The notes beneath the pieces were generated by a model, which was not told the DNA's origin, searched no databases, and saw only the letters and a list, made by a program, of their open reading frames with translations. A stretch of 64,000 nt of DNA from CAYQCE01 sp964415885. GTDB taxonomy: Bacteria; Zixibacteria; MSB-5A5; JAABVY01; JAHJOQ01. Where the stretch lies: contig CAYQCE010000011.1 in the NCBI GenBank assembly GCA_964415885.1, positions 7,981-71,980 on the forward strand, written 5' to 3'. Both the position numbers and the translations under genes were made by a program. Positions 7,214 to 15,101 of this stretch are shown here, piece by piece (position 1 is the first letter of the stretch; every line of letters begins with the position of its first letter).

Positions 7214-8599
7214 ATGAATAAGAGACTTCCACGGCTCATTATTGCCGGGTTGTCTGGAGATTCTGGAAAGACGACAGTCAGCCTATCGGTTTTGACATCT
7301 CTGCGCGACAGAGGGCTGACTGTCGCTTCTTTTAAGAAGGGCCCTGACTATATCGACGCAGCCTGGCTCTCATCGGTCGGTGGTTCCGCCTGCAGGAACC
7401 TCGATACGTTTATGGTCGAACCCGAAGCCGTGCGAGAGCGATTTCTTCTTTCCTCCTCAACTTCCGATACGGCATTGATCGAAGGGAATCGGGGCATTTA
7501 CGACGGGATGGATGTCGAGGGTACGCACTCCACCGCCGAACTCGCGAAGCTCTTGCGTACGCCGGTGATTCTCGTCGTGGACTGCACGAAAACTACGCGT
7601 ACGATTGCAGCGATCATCAAGGGCGTGACAGATTTCGATAGCGATGTACAATTCGCCGGTGTGGTGTTGAACAAGCTGGCAGGCAAGAGGCATGAAAGCA
7701 CTGTGCGAAGAGCGGTTGAGGATAACTGCGTCGTTCCGGTCGTCGGTGCTATCCGGAAGCTCGGTGAAGATGCCTCGATCATACCGGGACGTCATCTCGG
7801 ACTGGTGACACCTTCTGAATTCGTCTCGGCAGACAACCTGCGGGACACGTTGCTTCGAATCTCAGCGGATTATCTCGATATTGACGCAATTGTGAATATC
7901 GCCAGGGAGGCGGAGGATGTCGCAATACCGGATGTCTCCGTTCCAACTGATCTGAATGGACGCGTGAAGGTTGCGTACTTTCGCGATTCCGTGTTCACTT
8001 TCTACTACCCGGAGAATCTCGAAGCGCTCGATAGATTCGGCGCCGATCTGGTACCGGTTTCGTCAACGGAGGATTCCGCGCTTCCGGATGTGGACGCTCT
8101 TTACATCGGCGGAGGTTTCCCCGAAACCCAGGCCGAACGGCTCTGGGCGAATCGGTCGATGATGAAGTCCGTAAAGGATGCCGCGGACAACGGGCTGCCG
8201 ATTTATGCAGAATGCGGTGGGCTGATATACCTCTGCAAGTCTATAGAATGGCACGGTAGATTGTACGATATGGCCGGCGTCTTCCCGCTCGCACTTACGA
8301 TGCAGAAGAAACCGGCTGGGCATGGCTATATGGAGTGTGTGGTCGACGTGAATAACCCATACTTCGAGCCGGGCACGGTTCTGCGGGGTCACGAATTTCA
8401 TTACACGGCGCCGAAAGCAGATGATGTTATCGAAAACACCTGCCTGGTCGTCAGGCGGGGGGCCGGGATCGGAAAGAAACGGGATGGTCTCGTGTATAAA
8501 GGAGTGCTGGCCACATATTGCCACATTCACGCGGATGGGGTGAAATCGTGGGCCGAATCGCTGATCAGTGCGGCTCGGAATCGAAGAGATCGCCATTAG
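7214..8599 (+). CDS. dsrN: DsrN, cobyrinate a,c-diamide synthase-like siroheme amidase
   Basis: This is a glutamine-dependent amidase of the CobB/CbiA family. In dsr clusters it is named DsrN and is thought to amidate siroheme to the siroheme amide found in sulfite reductase. The N-terminal P-loop is GLSGDSGKTT (about residues 13-22). The glutaminase half contains the nucleophile in YAECGGLIYL (about residue 336) and a C-terminal His segment (TYCHIHADG). The 461-residue length is normal. It begins 20 bases after dsrD, so it is likely cotranscribed. A role in cobalamin synthesis cannot be excluded, but no cobalamin genes adjoin it. Confidence 0.88.
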   Translation: MNKRLPRLIIAGLSGDSGKTTVSLSVLTSLRDRGLTVASFKKGPDYIDAAWLSSVGGSACRNLDTFMVEPEAVRERFLLSSSTSDTALIEGNRGIYDGMDVEGTHSTAELAKLLRTPVILVVDCTKTTRTIAAIIKGVTDFDSDVQFAGVVLNKLAGKRHESTVRRAVEDNCVVPVVGAIRKLGEDASIIPGRHLGLVTPSEFVSADNLRDTLLRISADYLDIDAIVNIAREAEDVAIPDVSVPTDLNGRVKVAYFRDSVFTFYYPENLEALDRFGADLVPVSSTEDSALPDVDALYIGGGFPETQAERLWANRSMMKSVKDAADNGLPIYAECGGLIYLCKSIEWHGRLYDMAGVFPLALTMQKKPAGHGYMECVVDVNNPYFEPGTVLRGHEFHYTAPKADDVIENTCLVVRRGAGIGKKRDGLVYKGVLATYCHIHADGVKSWAESLISAARNRRDRH

Positions 8600-8706
8600 C
8601 ATGGCAACTTGATTCGTATATACTTGAGATGAGTTGTCCAATTATCGAGCTTTGGGAGAATTGATATATTTCACTGACATTGAGACGATTTGGGGTGCGT
8701 TTTTAG

Positions 8707-8735
8707 TTGTCAATAGCGGATGAATTTGTTAAATT
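8707..8735 (+). promoter_or_regulatory. Predicted promoter of dsrL
   Basis: TTGTCA (8707-8712) and TAAATT (8730-8735) are spaced 17 bases apart in the 327-base dsrN-dsrL gap. The -10 box falls inside the operator at 8726-8743, an arrangement suited to repression. I see nothing else in this gap apart from a weak second operator-like sequence near 8659-8676. Confidence 0.4.
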
Positions 8736-8743
8736 ATTCACTT
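8726..8743. promoter_or_regulatory. Rex- or CRP/FNR-like operator upstream of dsrL
   Basis: TTGTTA-N6-TCACTT agrees with TTGTGA-N6-TCACAA at 9 of 12 fixed positions. With the inner A/T pair of the Rex consensus (TTGTGAA-N4-TTCACAA) it agrees at 11 of 14. It overlaps the predicted -10 box of dsrL. Confidence 0.45.
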
Positions 8744-8926
8744 GTTTGAGATGCGATATACAGAATCTGCGGAGAGCAAAAGGCGTCAGATTCGATCTCC
8801 GTGGATCGACAGCGAGCAAGCAAAATAGTGTAAGGTGATTCGAGACGTGGACGGGTATCTACAGTTGGCGCACAAGAGCCAACGGGATGTTTCGTATGCG
8901 TCCGTTAAAGCAAGAGAGAGATCAAC

Positions 8927-10618
8927 ATGGGCAAACTTGTCAAGAAGAAAAAGAAGAAGAAATTAGGAGGTTTCTCTCGCTCCTCCGGTGGGTCGAGTGT
9001 AGAGAGTTCACCTCTGCGACCGAAGCTTATCGAGAAAATGCCCCCGTGTATCGGGAAGTGCCCTAACAATAACCAGATTCGTGAGATTCTCATGACTATC
9101 TCCAAGGCGGAGGAGTATGAGAAGACTTATGACGAGGCTCTGGAAGAGGCCTTCCATCTCTGGCTCGAGACAACCCCGATGCCGTCGACTTGCGGAAGAG
9201 TATGTCCGCATCCGTGCGAGACCGAGTGCAACCGCAAGCATCTCGAGGGTGCGGTAAGTATTAACGCGATGGAGCGTTATATAGGTGACTACGGCCTCGA
9301 AAAGGACATCAAGCCGAAGATGCTGACCGATGAGAAGCGCAGTGAGAAGGTTGCTGTAGTCGGTTCCGGACCGGCCGGTCTCTCTTGCGCGTATCATCTG
9401 GCTCGCAGGGGCTATCAGGTAACCATATTCGAGGCGTTCCCGAAAGCGGGCGGAATGCTCCGCTACGGTATACCGGACTACCGTCTGCCGACGGATATTC
9501 TCGACAAGGAGATTCAGCGCATACTCGACATGGGTGTTGAGTTAAAGCTCAACACGGCTGTCGGCAAGGATATCCCGTACGACGATGTCAAGAAGGAATA
9601 CGATGCAGTGTTCGTGGGGCTCGGTGCGCACAAGGGTCTTCTTCTTCGCGTTGAGGGAGAGGATGCTGAAAACGTGTGGACCGGTACAGACTTTCTCCAC
9701 AAGGTAAACGCCGGGGAGGTCCCTGAGATCGGCGATAAAATCGTCGTAATCGGAGGCGGAGACACGGCTATCGATGCCGCTCGTGTTGCAAGACGACTCG
9801 GTGCAAAGGCAACAATTCTATATCGCCGTACGCGAGAAGAGATGCCGGCAATCGACGAGGAGATCGAGGGCGCGCTCGAAGAGGGCGTTGAAATCGAGTA
9901 TCTCGCCGCGCCGACGGAGATTGCACGGAGTAACGGTTCTGCGACCGGCATGACCTGCCAGAGAATGCAGCTTGGTGAGCCGGATTCATCAGGCAGACGC
10001 CGCCCGGTGCCGATCGAAGGTGACACATTCAATCTTGGCTTCACGACTCTCGTTGCGGCGATCAGTCAGGAGCCGGATTTTACCGGTTTCGATCACCTGA
10101 TCGAGGGCCGCGACTGGATCAAGGTCGATGAGAAGTTCAAGACCCCGGATGACGCGCTCTATTCCGGCGGTGATAACATCAATCTTGGTATTGCTATCGA
10201 GGCGATCTACCATGGTCGTCGCGCCGCGTATGCGATTCACGAGGATATTGCGGGCGAGCCGATTCCGGAGGAGTATGGCATCGACAAGCAGCTCGTGACG
10301 AACGAGACAATGGCGATGTCGTACTACGATCACAAGGATCGAGTGAAGGTCGAAGAGGTGCCCGTCGAAGAGCGCTTGAAGGAGCTGGATCTCGAGATTG
10401 CGAAATCCCTCTCGCAGGAGGAGGCAATCGCCGAAGCCAAGCGCTGTATGAGCTGCGGCAAGTGTTTCGATTGCGGCACGTGCTGGAGTCTCTGCCAGGA
10501 CAACGCGATTGTCAAGCCGTTGCGCAAGGGCGAGCCGTACAAGATCAAGATGGAGTTCTGCAACGGTTGCAAGAAGTGCGCAGAGAACTGTCCGTGCGGC
10601 TATATCGAAATGCACTAA
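8927..10618 (+). CDS. dsrL: DsrL, NAD(P)H:acceptor iron-sulfur flavoprotein
   Basis: DsrL resembles the small subunit of glutamate synthase. In dsr clusters it passes electrons between NAD(P)H and DsrAB/DsrC. The 563 residues show an N-terminal cluster region (CIGKCPNNN, CGRVCPHPCETEC), an FAD fold (VGSGPAGLSC, about residue 145), an NAD(P)H fold (IGGGDTAIDAARVARRLG, about residue 275), and a C-terminal ferredoxin pair (CMSCGKCFDCGTCWSLC and CNGCKKCAENCPCG). The first dozen residues are a run of lysines (seven Lys in a row at residues 6-12), which is odd. It stands alone between dsrN and dsrC with its own predicted promoter. Coexistence with dsrD is seen in the DsrL-2 type. Confidence 0.87.
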   Translation: MGKLVKKKKKKKLGGFSRSSGGSSVESSPLRPKLIEKMPPCIGKCPNNNQIREILMTISKAEEYEKTYDEALEEAFHLWLETTPMPSTCGRVCPHPCETECNRKHLEGAVSINAMERYIGDYGLEKDIKPKMLTDEKRSEKVAVVGSGPAGLSCAYHLARRGYQVTIFEAFPKAGGMLRYGIPDYRLPTDILDKEIQRILDMGVELKLNTAVGKDIPYDDVKKEYDAVFVGLGAHKGLLLRVEGEDAENVWTGTDFLHKVNAGEVPEIGDKIVVIGGGDTAIDAARVARRLGAKATILYRRTREEMPAIDEEIEGALEEGVEIEYLAAPTEIARSNGSATGMTCQRMQLGEPDSSGRRRPVPIEGDTFNLGFTTLVAAISQEPDFTGFDHLIEGRDWIKVDEKFKTPDDALYSGGDNINLGIAIEAIYHGRRAAYAIHEDIAGEPIPEEYGIDKQLVTNETMAMSYYDHKDRVKVEEVPVEERLKELDLEIAKSLSQEEAIAEAKRCMSCGKCFDCGTCWSLCQDNAIVKPLRKGEPYKIKMEFCNGCKKCAENCPCGYIEMH

Positions 10619-10698
10619 GCGAGTTTTGATTATTAGGAGTTAACTGATACAACCATTATTCGTTGAATTAGTATTGGGACATTTCTGGAGGATGTGAA

Positions 10699-11019
10699 AT
10701 GGCAGATTACATTGATGTGAACGGTAGCCAGATTGAGGTCGATGAAGACGGCTTTATTCAGGAACCGGACAAGTGGGACGAGGAAGTGGCCAAGGTGCTT
10801 GCCAAGGGCGAAGGCGTGGAGGATATGACCGAGGAGCACTGGAAGCTCGTCAACTATCTGCGCGACTACTATGCCAAGTTCGGTATTGCTCCGATGATCC
10901 GCAAGCTCTGCAAGGAGACCGGATTCCCGTTGAAGAAGGTATATGAGCTGTTCCCGTCCGGACCGGCGAAAGGCGCCTGTAAAGTGGCTGGCCTTGCCAA
11001 GCCGACCGGCTGTGTGTAA
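10699..11019 (+). CDS. dsrC: DsrC, sulfur-carrier co-substrate of DsrAB
   Basis: DsrC carries the sulfur released by DsrAB as a trisulfide between its two C-terminal cysteines and hands it to DsrMKJOP. The 106-residue protein has the full TusE/DsrC fold (N-terminal strand pair, helical core with YYAKFGIAPMIRKLCKETGF). Both redox cysteines of true DsrC are present: C94 and the penultimate C105, separated by 10 residues. TusE-type homologues keep only the last one. The ATG follows GGAGGATG. The gene is 80 bases after dsrL and could be cotranscribed with it. A strong terminator follows. Confidence 0.95.
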   Translation: MADYIDVNGSQIEVDEDGFIQEPDKWDEEVAKVLAKGEGVEDMTEEHWKLVNYLRDYYAKFGIAPMIRKLCKETGFPLKKVYELFPSGPAKGACKVAGLAKPTGCV

Positions 11020-11046
11020 ACCAGTTCACTTGGTTTGTGAAATCAG

Positions 11047-11076
11047 AGCCCGGGCGGTTTGCCCGGGCTTTTCTTT
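11047..11076 (+). terminator. Rho-independent terminator after dsrC
   Basis: AGCCCGGGC (11047-11055) and GCCCGGGCT (11061-11069) form a 9-bp GC-rich stem with a 5-base loop, followed by TTTTCTTT. Confidence 0.85.
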
Positions 11077-11154
11077 GCAGAAAATGCAGAAGAAGCAGCG
11101 ACTGCACAGGTCCCTGAATTCGAAAAGAAGTGGTGAAAAAGGTCAAAATATAGG

Positions 11155-11182
11155 TTGACTATTTTCCCCAGAATCTTACTAT
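11155..11182 (+). promoter_or_regulatory. Predicted promoter of the dsrM operon
   Basis: TTGACT (11155-11160) and TACTAT (11177-11182) are spaced 16 bases apart, downstream of the dsrC terminator. Transcription from here would give a leader of about 265 bases before the gene at 11455. Confidence 0.4.
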
Positions 11183-11263
11183 CTAACAACTGAAAGTTGT
11201 TGCTTTTGAACGTATTTACTATAGAGCGAAGCTCTTGGGGCTTCGTTGCGAAATCAGGCGAGT

Positions 11264-11281
11264 TTGTGAAACTTGTCGCAA
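11264..11281. promoter_or_regulatory. Rex- or CRP/FNR-like operator in the dsrM leader
   Basis: TTGTGA-N6-TCGCAA agrees with TTGTGA-N6-TCACAA at 11 of 12 fixed positions. It lies about 80 bases downstream of the predicted -10 box, where a bound protein could act as a roadblock or control a promoter I have not identified. Confidence 0.45.
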
Positions 11282-11383
11282 TCACGCGGGATGCGGGAGA
11301 CGCAGTTTCATCCCGCGCAAAGTGCGAGTCAAAACGGTTGAAACGGGCAGGAAGCTCCGTACCGTGTTGAGTTGTATCCTCGT

Positions 11384-11401
11384 TTGTGAAATTTGTAACG
11401 T
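11384..11401. promoter_or_regulatory. Second, weaker operator-like site in the dsrM leader
   Basis: TTGTGA-N6-TAACGT has a perfect left half and a poor right half (9 of 12). It is exactly 120 bases downstream of the site at 11264, and the two share the string GTTTGTGAAA-Y-TTGT. Confidence 0.3.
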
Positions 11402-11454
11402 GAGCCGTGGGCAGTCCGAAAGCCTGGAAACGGCTGAATGATCGAGATAGATAA

Positions 11455-11973
11455 ATGACTAATACGCTTCGAGACTATCTCACACGAAACCGTGAATCGA
11501 TATCCAATGACTGGATCGAAAAACTGGTCTCAACCTACCATGCCGACAGTGCGGGCTTTCTGACCAAAAAGAAGGATCAGTTCCACAATCCTGTCGGACA
11601 CGCAATAAGAAGCGAACTGCCGACAATCGTCGATCAGATAATCGGCGCCATGGATCCCTCCGAGATCGGTCCGTCCCTCGACAAGCTCATACGAATTCGT
11701 TCCGTGCAGGACTTCTCGCCTGCTAACGCGCTGCAGTTTTTGTTCGATCTCAAGAGCATTCTCCGAGACTGGATGGAGAAGGGAAATCTGCAGTGGGGGC
11801 GTGACGCCGATGATCTGTTCGACAACATAGATCGTGTCGCGCTGTTTGCTTTCGATATCTATTCGAACTGCAAGGAGCAGATGAACGAGATCAAACTGCG
11901 CGAGATCAAGATGCAGTCGGCCCGTCTCTTCGAGCAGGTGAATCGTCCGCGAAAGAAGGATGGGGAGAGATAG
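11455..11973 (+). CDS. RsbRD N-terminal-domain protein leading the dsrMKJOP operon
   Basis: The 172-residue helical protein resembles the non-haem-globin N-terminal domain of RsbR-type co-antagonists (RsbRD_N). The pattern includes LTRNRESISNDWIEKL near the start and a long C-terminal helix. It has no STAS domain, no membrane segment and no cysteines for a cofactor. Genes of this type stand before dsrM in several sulfate reducers; that association is from memory of such clusters. Its function there is not established; sensing or assembly are guesses. The ATG at 11455 has only a weak purine-rich site (GAGATAG). dsrM follows after about 48 bases. Confidence 0.55.
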   Translation: MTNTLRDYLTRNRESISNDWIEKLVSTYHADSAGFLTKKKDQFHNPVGHAIRSELPTIVDQIIGAMDPSEIGPSLDKLIRIRSVQDFSPANALQFLFDLKSILRDWMEKGNLQWGRDADDLFDNIDRVALFAFDIYSNCKEQMNEIKLREIKMQSARLFEQVNRPRKKDGER

Positions 11974-12021
11974 AAGAATGTCAAAAGTCGCAATAAATAG
12001 CAGAACTGGAGGATGCGCTGC

Positions 12022-13026
12022 ATGAACTTCATCGTTTCGCTAATTGCAGTCATTCTGCTGATGGTGATCGCCTCAGTCGGATCGCAGGCAGGTCTTGGCT
12101 ATCTGCTCGGTGTTGTCATTCCGTATATCGCCATCGTGGTGTTCATTGTCGGAGTGGTCGCCAAGGTCCTGAACTGGTCCAGATCTCCGGTGCCGTTCCA
12201 CATCCCGACTACGTGCGGCCAGCAGAAATCACTGCCCTGGATCAAAAACTCGAGGATCGAGAGCCCCAGCGGCACTCTCGGCGTGATCGGCCGAATGATT
12301 CTCGAAGTGCTGGCATTCAGGTCACTCTTCCGGAACACGAAGATGGACCTGAAGCAGGGTCCGCACCTCGTTTACGGTAGCTCGAAATTCCTGTGGCTCG
12401 GTGCAATGGCCTTCCACTGGTCATTCCTGATTATCTTTCTCAGGCACTTCAAGTTCTTCGCGGAACCGGTGCCGGGGTGGGTACTCACGCTTCAGGAACT
12501 GGATGGTTTCTTCCAGGTCGGTCTGCCGATAATCTATGTTACGAACATTCTAATACTCGCATCACTGCTCTACCTGCTTCTGAGACGGCTCATGGAGCCG
12601 AGAATCCGGTACATATCCCTGGCCTCCGATTACTTTCCTCTTCTGCTCATCCTCGGGATTGCCGGTACGGGTGTGTGGATGCGGTATTTCGGGAAGGTTG
12701 ACATTGTGTCGGTCAAGGAACTCGCAACCGGAATCGTGACTTTCAACCCGCCGGGATCGGAAGTTCTGGCTTCCGTGGATTCCTTGTTCTACATGCATCT
12801 CCTTCTGGTCGCAGTGTTGTTCATCTATTTCCCGTTCTCAAAACTGATGCATCTCGGTGGCGTATTCCTGAGCCCAACACGAAACCTTGCAAACAACAGC
12901 CGCACGAAGCGGCATGTTAATCCATGGGATTATCCCGTCAAGGTCCACACATACGAAGAGTGGGAGGACGAGTTCAGGCCTGTTATGAAGGCCGCGGGGC
13001 TTCCTCTTGAAAAGGAGGAGGAGTAA
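12022..13026 (+). CDS. dsrM: DsrM, membrane cytochrome b subunit of DsrMKJOP
   Basis: DsrM is the NarI-like haem b subunit of the membrane complex that reduces the DsrC trisulfide with menaquinol electrons. The protein has about six hydrophobic segments and histidines suited to haem ligation within them (AMAFHWSFLIIFLRH, MHLLLVAVLFIYFPFSKLMHLGG). Its soluble C-terminus (HVNPWDYPVKVHTYEEWEDEF) is typical of DsrM. GGAGG at 12008-12012 is 9 bases before the ATG at 12022. The in-frame ATG at 12013 directly abuts that site and is unlikely to be used, so I took the later start (334 residues). dsrK starts 3 bases after the stop. Confidence 0.88.
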   Translation: MNFIVSLIAVILLMVIASVGSQAGLGYLLGVVIPYIAIVVFIVGVVAKVLNWSRSPVPFHIPTTCGQQKSLPWIKNSRIESPSGTLGVIGRMILEVLAFRSLFRNTKMDLKQGPHLVYGSSKFLWLGAMAFHWSFLIIFLRHFKFFAEPVPGWVLTLQELDGFFQVGLPIIYVTNILILASLLYLLLRRLMEPRIRYISLASDYFPLLLILGIAGTGVWMRYFGKVDIVSVKELATGIVTFNPPGSEVLASVDSLFYMHLLLVAVLFIYFPFSKLMHLGGVFLSPTRNLANNSRTKRHVNPWDYPVKVHTYEEWEDEFRPVMKAAGLPLEKEEE

Positions 13027-13029
13027 GAT

Positions 13030-14712
13030 ATGGCTGAAGAAAAACTGAAACCGGAACAGCTGGTTCAAATAGATCACAATCCTCCGGGCAGAGACTGGAT
13101 GAGCATGAAGCCGGAGTTTCGCAAGGGCACGTTTAACTACATTGCGAATCCGGAGAGCTCGAAATATGTCGACTTTCCTTATCCCCGGAAGTTTAGTCCA
13201 ATGGACGAGGATTGGAAGCTTCCGGATAACTGGCAGCAGATTATCCATGAGGGATTCAAGGAGCGACTGGAAAAGTATCGCTCGCTTAAGATATTCATGG
13301 ACATCTGCGTGCGCTGCGGAGCATGTGCTGATAAGTGCCACTACTACATTGGCTCGGGCGATCCGAAGAACATGCCGGTGCTCAGAGCCGAATTGCTCCG
13401 TTCCGTTTACAAGAACGATTTCACAACGCTCGGCAGGATTCTCGGCAAGCTATCCGGCGCGAGGCCGATGGACGAGCAGGTTCTGAAGGAGTGGTTCTAC
13501 TATTTCTTCCAGTGCACGGAGTGTCGTCGCTGTTCGGTCTTCTGTCCGTATGGAATCGATACGGCTGAGATCACGATGATGGCGCGCGAGCTGCTGAATC
13601 TTGTCGGTCTCAATATCGATTGGATCACGACACCGGTGGCGAACTGTTTCCGCACCGGTAACCACCTCGGAATTCAACCGCACGGCTTCGCCGACTCACT
13701 CGAGTTTGCCGTAGATGAGCTTGAAGATCTGACCGGAATCAAGGTAGACGCGCCGATAAACCGCAAGGGTGCGGAGATACTCTTCGTGGCGCCGTCCGCA
13801 GACTACTTTGCGTCACCGCACTATTACACTCTTCTCGGATATCTTGCTCTGTTTCACGAGATCGGTCTCGACTACACATGGAGCGCATACGCATCAGAGG
13901 GCGGCAACTTCGGTCTCTTCCATTCGGCGGAGACGATGAAGCGGCTGAACAACAAGATCTACGCTGAGGCGAAACGTCTCGGAGTGAAGTGGATTCTCGG
14001 CGGCGAGTGCGGACACATGTGGCGGGTGCTGCATCAGTATATGGACACGATGAACGGTCCGGCTGATTTTCTCGAAATGCCCAAATCGCCGATAACCGGA
14101 ACGGTCTTTGAGAATTCGGCTTCGACCAAGATGGTGCACATCGCGGAGTTCACATCTGACCTCATCAGAAACGACAAGATTAAACTCGATCCGAGCCGTA
14201 ACGATCATTGGACCCCGACGTTCCACGACTCGTGCAATCCGGCAAGAGCGATGGGATTGCTGGAGGAGCCGCGCTATATCCTCAGTAAGGTCTCGAACAA
14301 CTTCCATGAGATGCCGGAAGGTACCATTCGTGAGCAGACATTCTGCTGCGGATCTGGTTCCGGACTCGGAACTGACGAAAACCTCGAGATGCGACTGCGC
14401 GGGGGTATGCCGAGAGGCAATGCGGTTCGCTATGTGCAGGAGAAGTACGGTGTGAACATACTGCTGTGCATGTGCGCAATCGACAAGGCGACACTTCCGG
14501 CAGTCTGTGACTTCTGGGCTCCGGGCACTGAAGTCGGAGGTGTTCACGAACTGGTCGGCAACGCGCTGATTATGAGAAACGAAAAGCGCACGACCGATCT
14601 GCGCGGCACCGAACTGCCGGGGCTGGCTCCGGAAGAAAAGGATGTCAAATCGGCGGAGGAGGCAGCGGAAGAAACCGTTGAAGCGACCTCATCCGGAAAG
14701 GAGGGTGAGTGA
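13030..14712 (+). CDS. dsrK: DsrK, HdrD-like catalytic iron-sulfur subunit
   Basis: DsrK carries the special [4Fe-4S] site thought to cleave the DsrC trisulfide on the cytoplasmic side. The 560 residues contain two ferredoxin motifs (CVRCGACADKCHYY near residue 95 and CTECRRCSVFCPYG near 160). Two cysteine-rich CCG-type regions follow, as in HdrD (GGECGHMW, then DSCNPARAMG ... TFCCGSGSGLG ... LLCMCAIDK). The C-terminal 40 residues are acidic and low in complexity. The ATG follows AAGGAGGAGG. The stop codon overlaps the dsrJ start by one base. Confidence 0.93.
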   Translation: MAEEKLKPEQLVQIDHNPPGRDWMSMKPEFRKGTFNYIANPESSKYVDFPYPRKFSPMDEDWKLPDNWQQIIHEGFKERLEKYRSLKIFMDICVRCGACADKCHYYIGSGDPKNMPVLRAELLRSVYKNDFTTLGRILGKLSGARPMDEQVLKEWFYYFFQCTECRRCSVFCPYGIDTAEITMMARELLNLVGLNIDWITTPVANCFRTGNHLGIQPHGFADSLEFAVDELEDLTGIKVDAPINRKGAEILFVAPSADYFASPHYYTLLGYLALFHEIGLDYTWSAYASEGGNFGLFHSAETMKRLNNKIYAEAKRLGVKWILGGECGHMWRVLHQYMDTMNGPADFLEMPKSPITGTVFENSASTKMVHIAEFTSDLIRNDKIKLDPSRNDHWTPTFHDSCNPARAMGLLEEPRYILSKVSNNFHEMPEGTIREQTFCCGSGSGLGTDENLEMRLRGGMPRGNAVRYVQEKYGVNILLCMCAIDKATLPAVCDFWAPGTEVGGVHELVGNALIMRNEKRTTDLRGTELPGLAPEEKDVKSAEEAAEETVEATSSGKEGE

Positions 14713-15101
14713 TGTACGACGGAGGAAAGATAGTAATCGGCCTGATCATATTCCTTGTGCTGATCACCTTCCCGATCTGGTGGAATCTTGCCGGGGGAAC
14801 GACCGATTTCAAGGTTGATCCCAAGATCGTGACCGACGCCAAATCGTGCGTTTACGAAAAGGACTACATGACTACTCATCACATGGATGTGCTTGATGAG
14901 TGGCGCGACAAGGTCGTGAGAGAAGATGTCCGGGCGGTGCATTCCCAGTCGCTCGGGATGAATGTCGAGATGAGTCTCTCGAATACATGCATGTCGTGTC
15001 ATCCCAACAAGAGCGAATTCTGTGATGAATGTCATGATCCTCTGGGTGTTACTCCATATTGCTGGGACTGCCACATAGAGCCGAAGGAGGGTGAGAGATG
15101 A
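14712..15101 (+). CDS. dsrJ: DsrJ, periplasmic triheme cytochrome c
   Basis: DsrJ is the small c-type cytochrome of DsrMKJOP. One N-terminal membrane segment (about residues 6-25) anchors it, with the rest in the periplasm. Three CXXCH haem motifs are visible (CMSCH, CDECH, CWDCH), all in the last 40 residues. A conserved cysteine in the upstream segment (KSCVYEKDYM, near residue 44) matches the position of the unusual Cys haem ligand described for DsrJ. AAAGGAGGG ends a few bases before the ATG. The gene overlaps dsrK by one base and dsrO by four. Confidence 0.92.
   Translation: MYDGGKIVIGLIIFLVLITFPIWWNLAGGTTDFKVDPKIVTDAKSCVYEKDYMTTHHMDVLDEWRDKVVREDVRAVHSQSLGMNVEMSLSNTCMSCHPNKSEFCDECHDPLGVTPYCWDCHIEPKEGER

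Larger units (their letters stand above)
11227..11435 (+). other. Structured leader region of the dsrM operon
   Basis: The gap between dsrC and the next gene holds four stem-loops in about 210 bases: CGAAGC/GCTTCG (11227-11245), CGCGGGATG/CATCCCGCG (11285-11317, 9 bp), a nested ACGGT/ACCGT plus ACGG/CCGT stem (11334-11365), and AGCCGT/ACGGCT (11403-11435). None is followed by a T-run, so they do not look like terminators. They would all lie in the transcript from the promoter at 11155. Two operator-like sites are interleaved. I cannot match the arrangement to a known riboswitch. Confidence 0.35.

Noticed and set aside
11025..11041. TTCACT...TTGTGA repeat just after dsrC as another operator
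   Set aside because: The half-sites face outward and the spacing is wrong for the TTGTGA-N6-TCACAA motif. It lies between a stop codon and a terminator.
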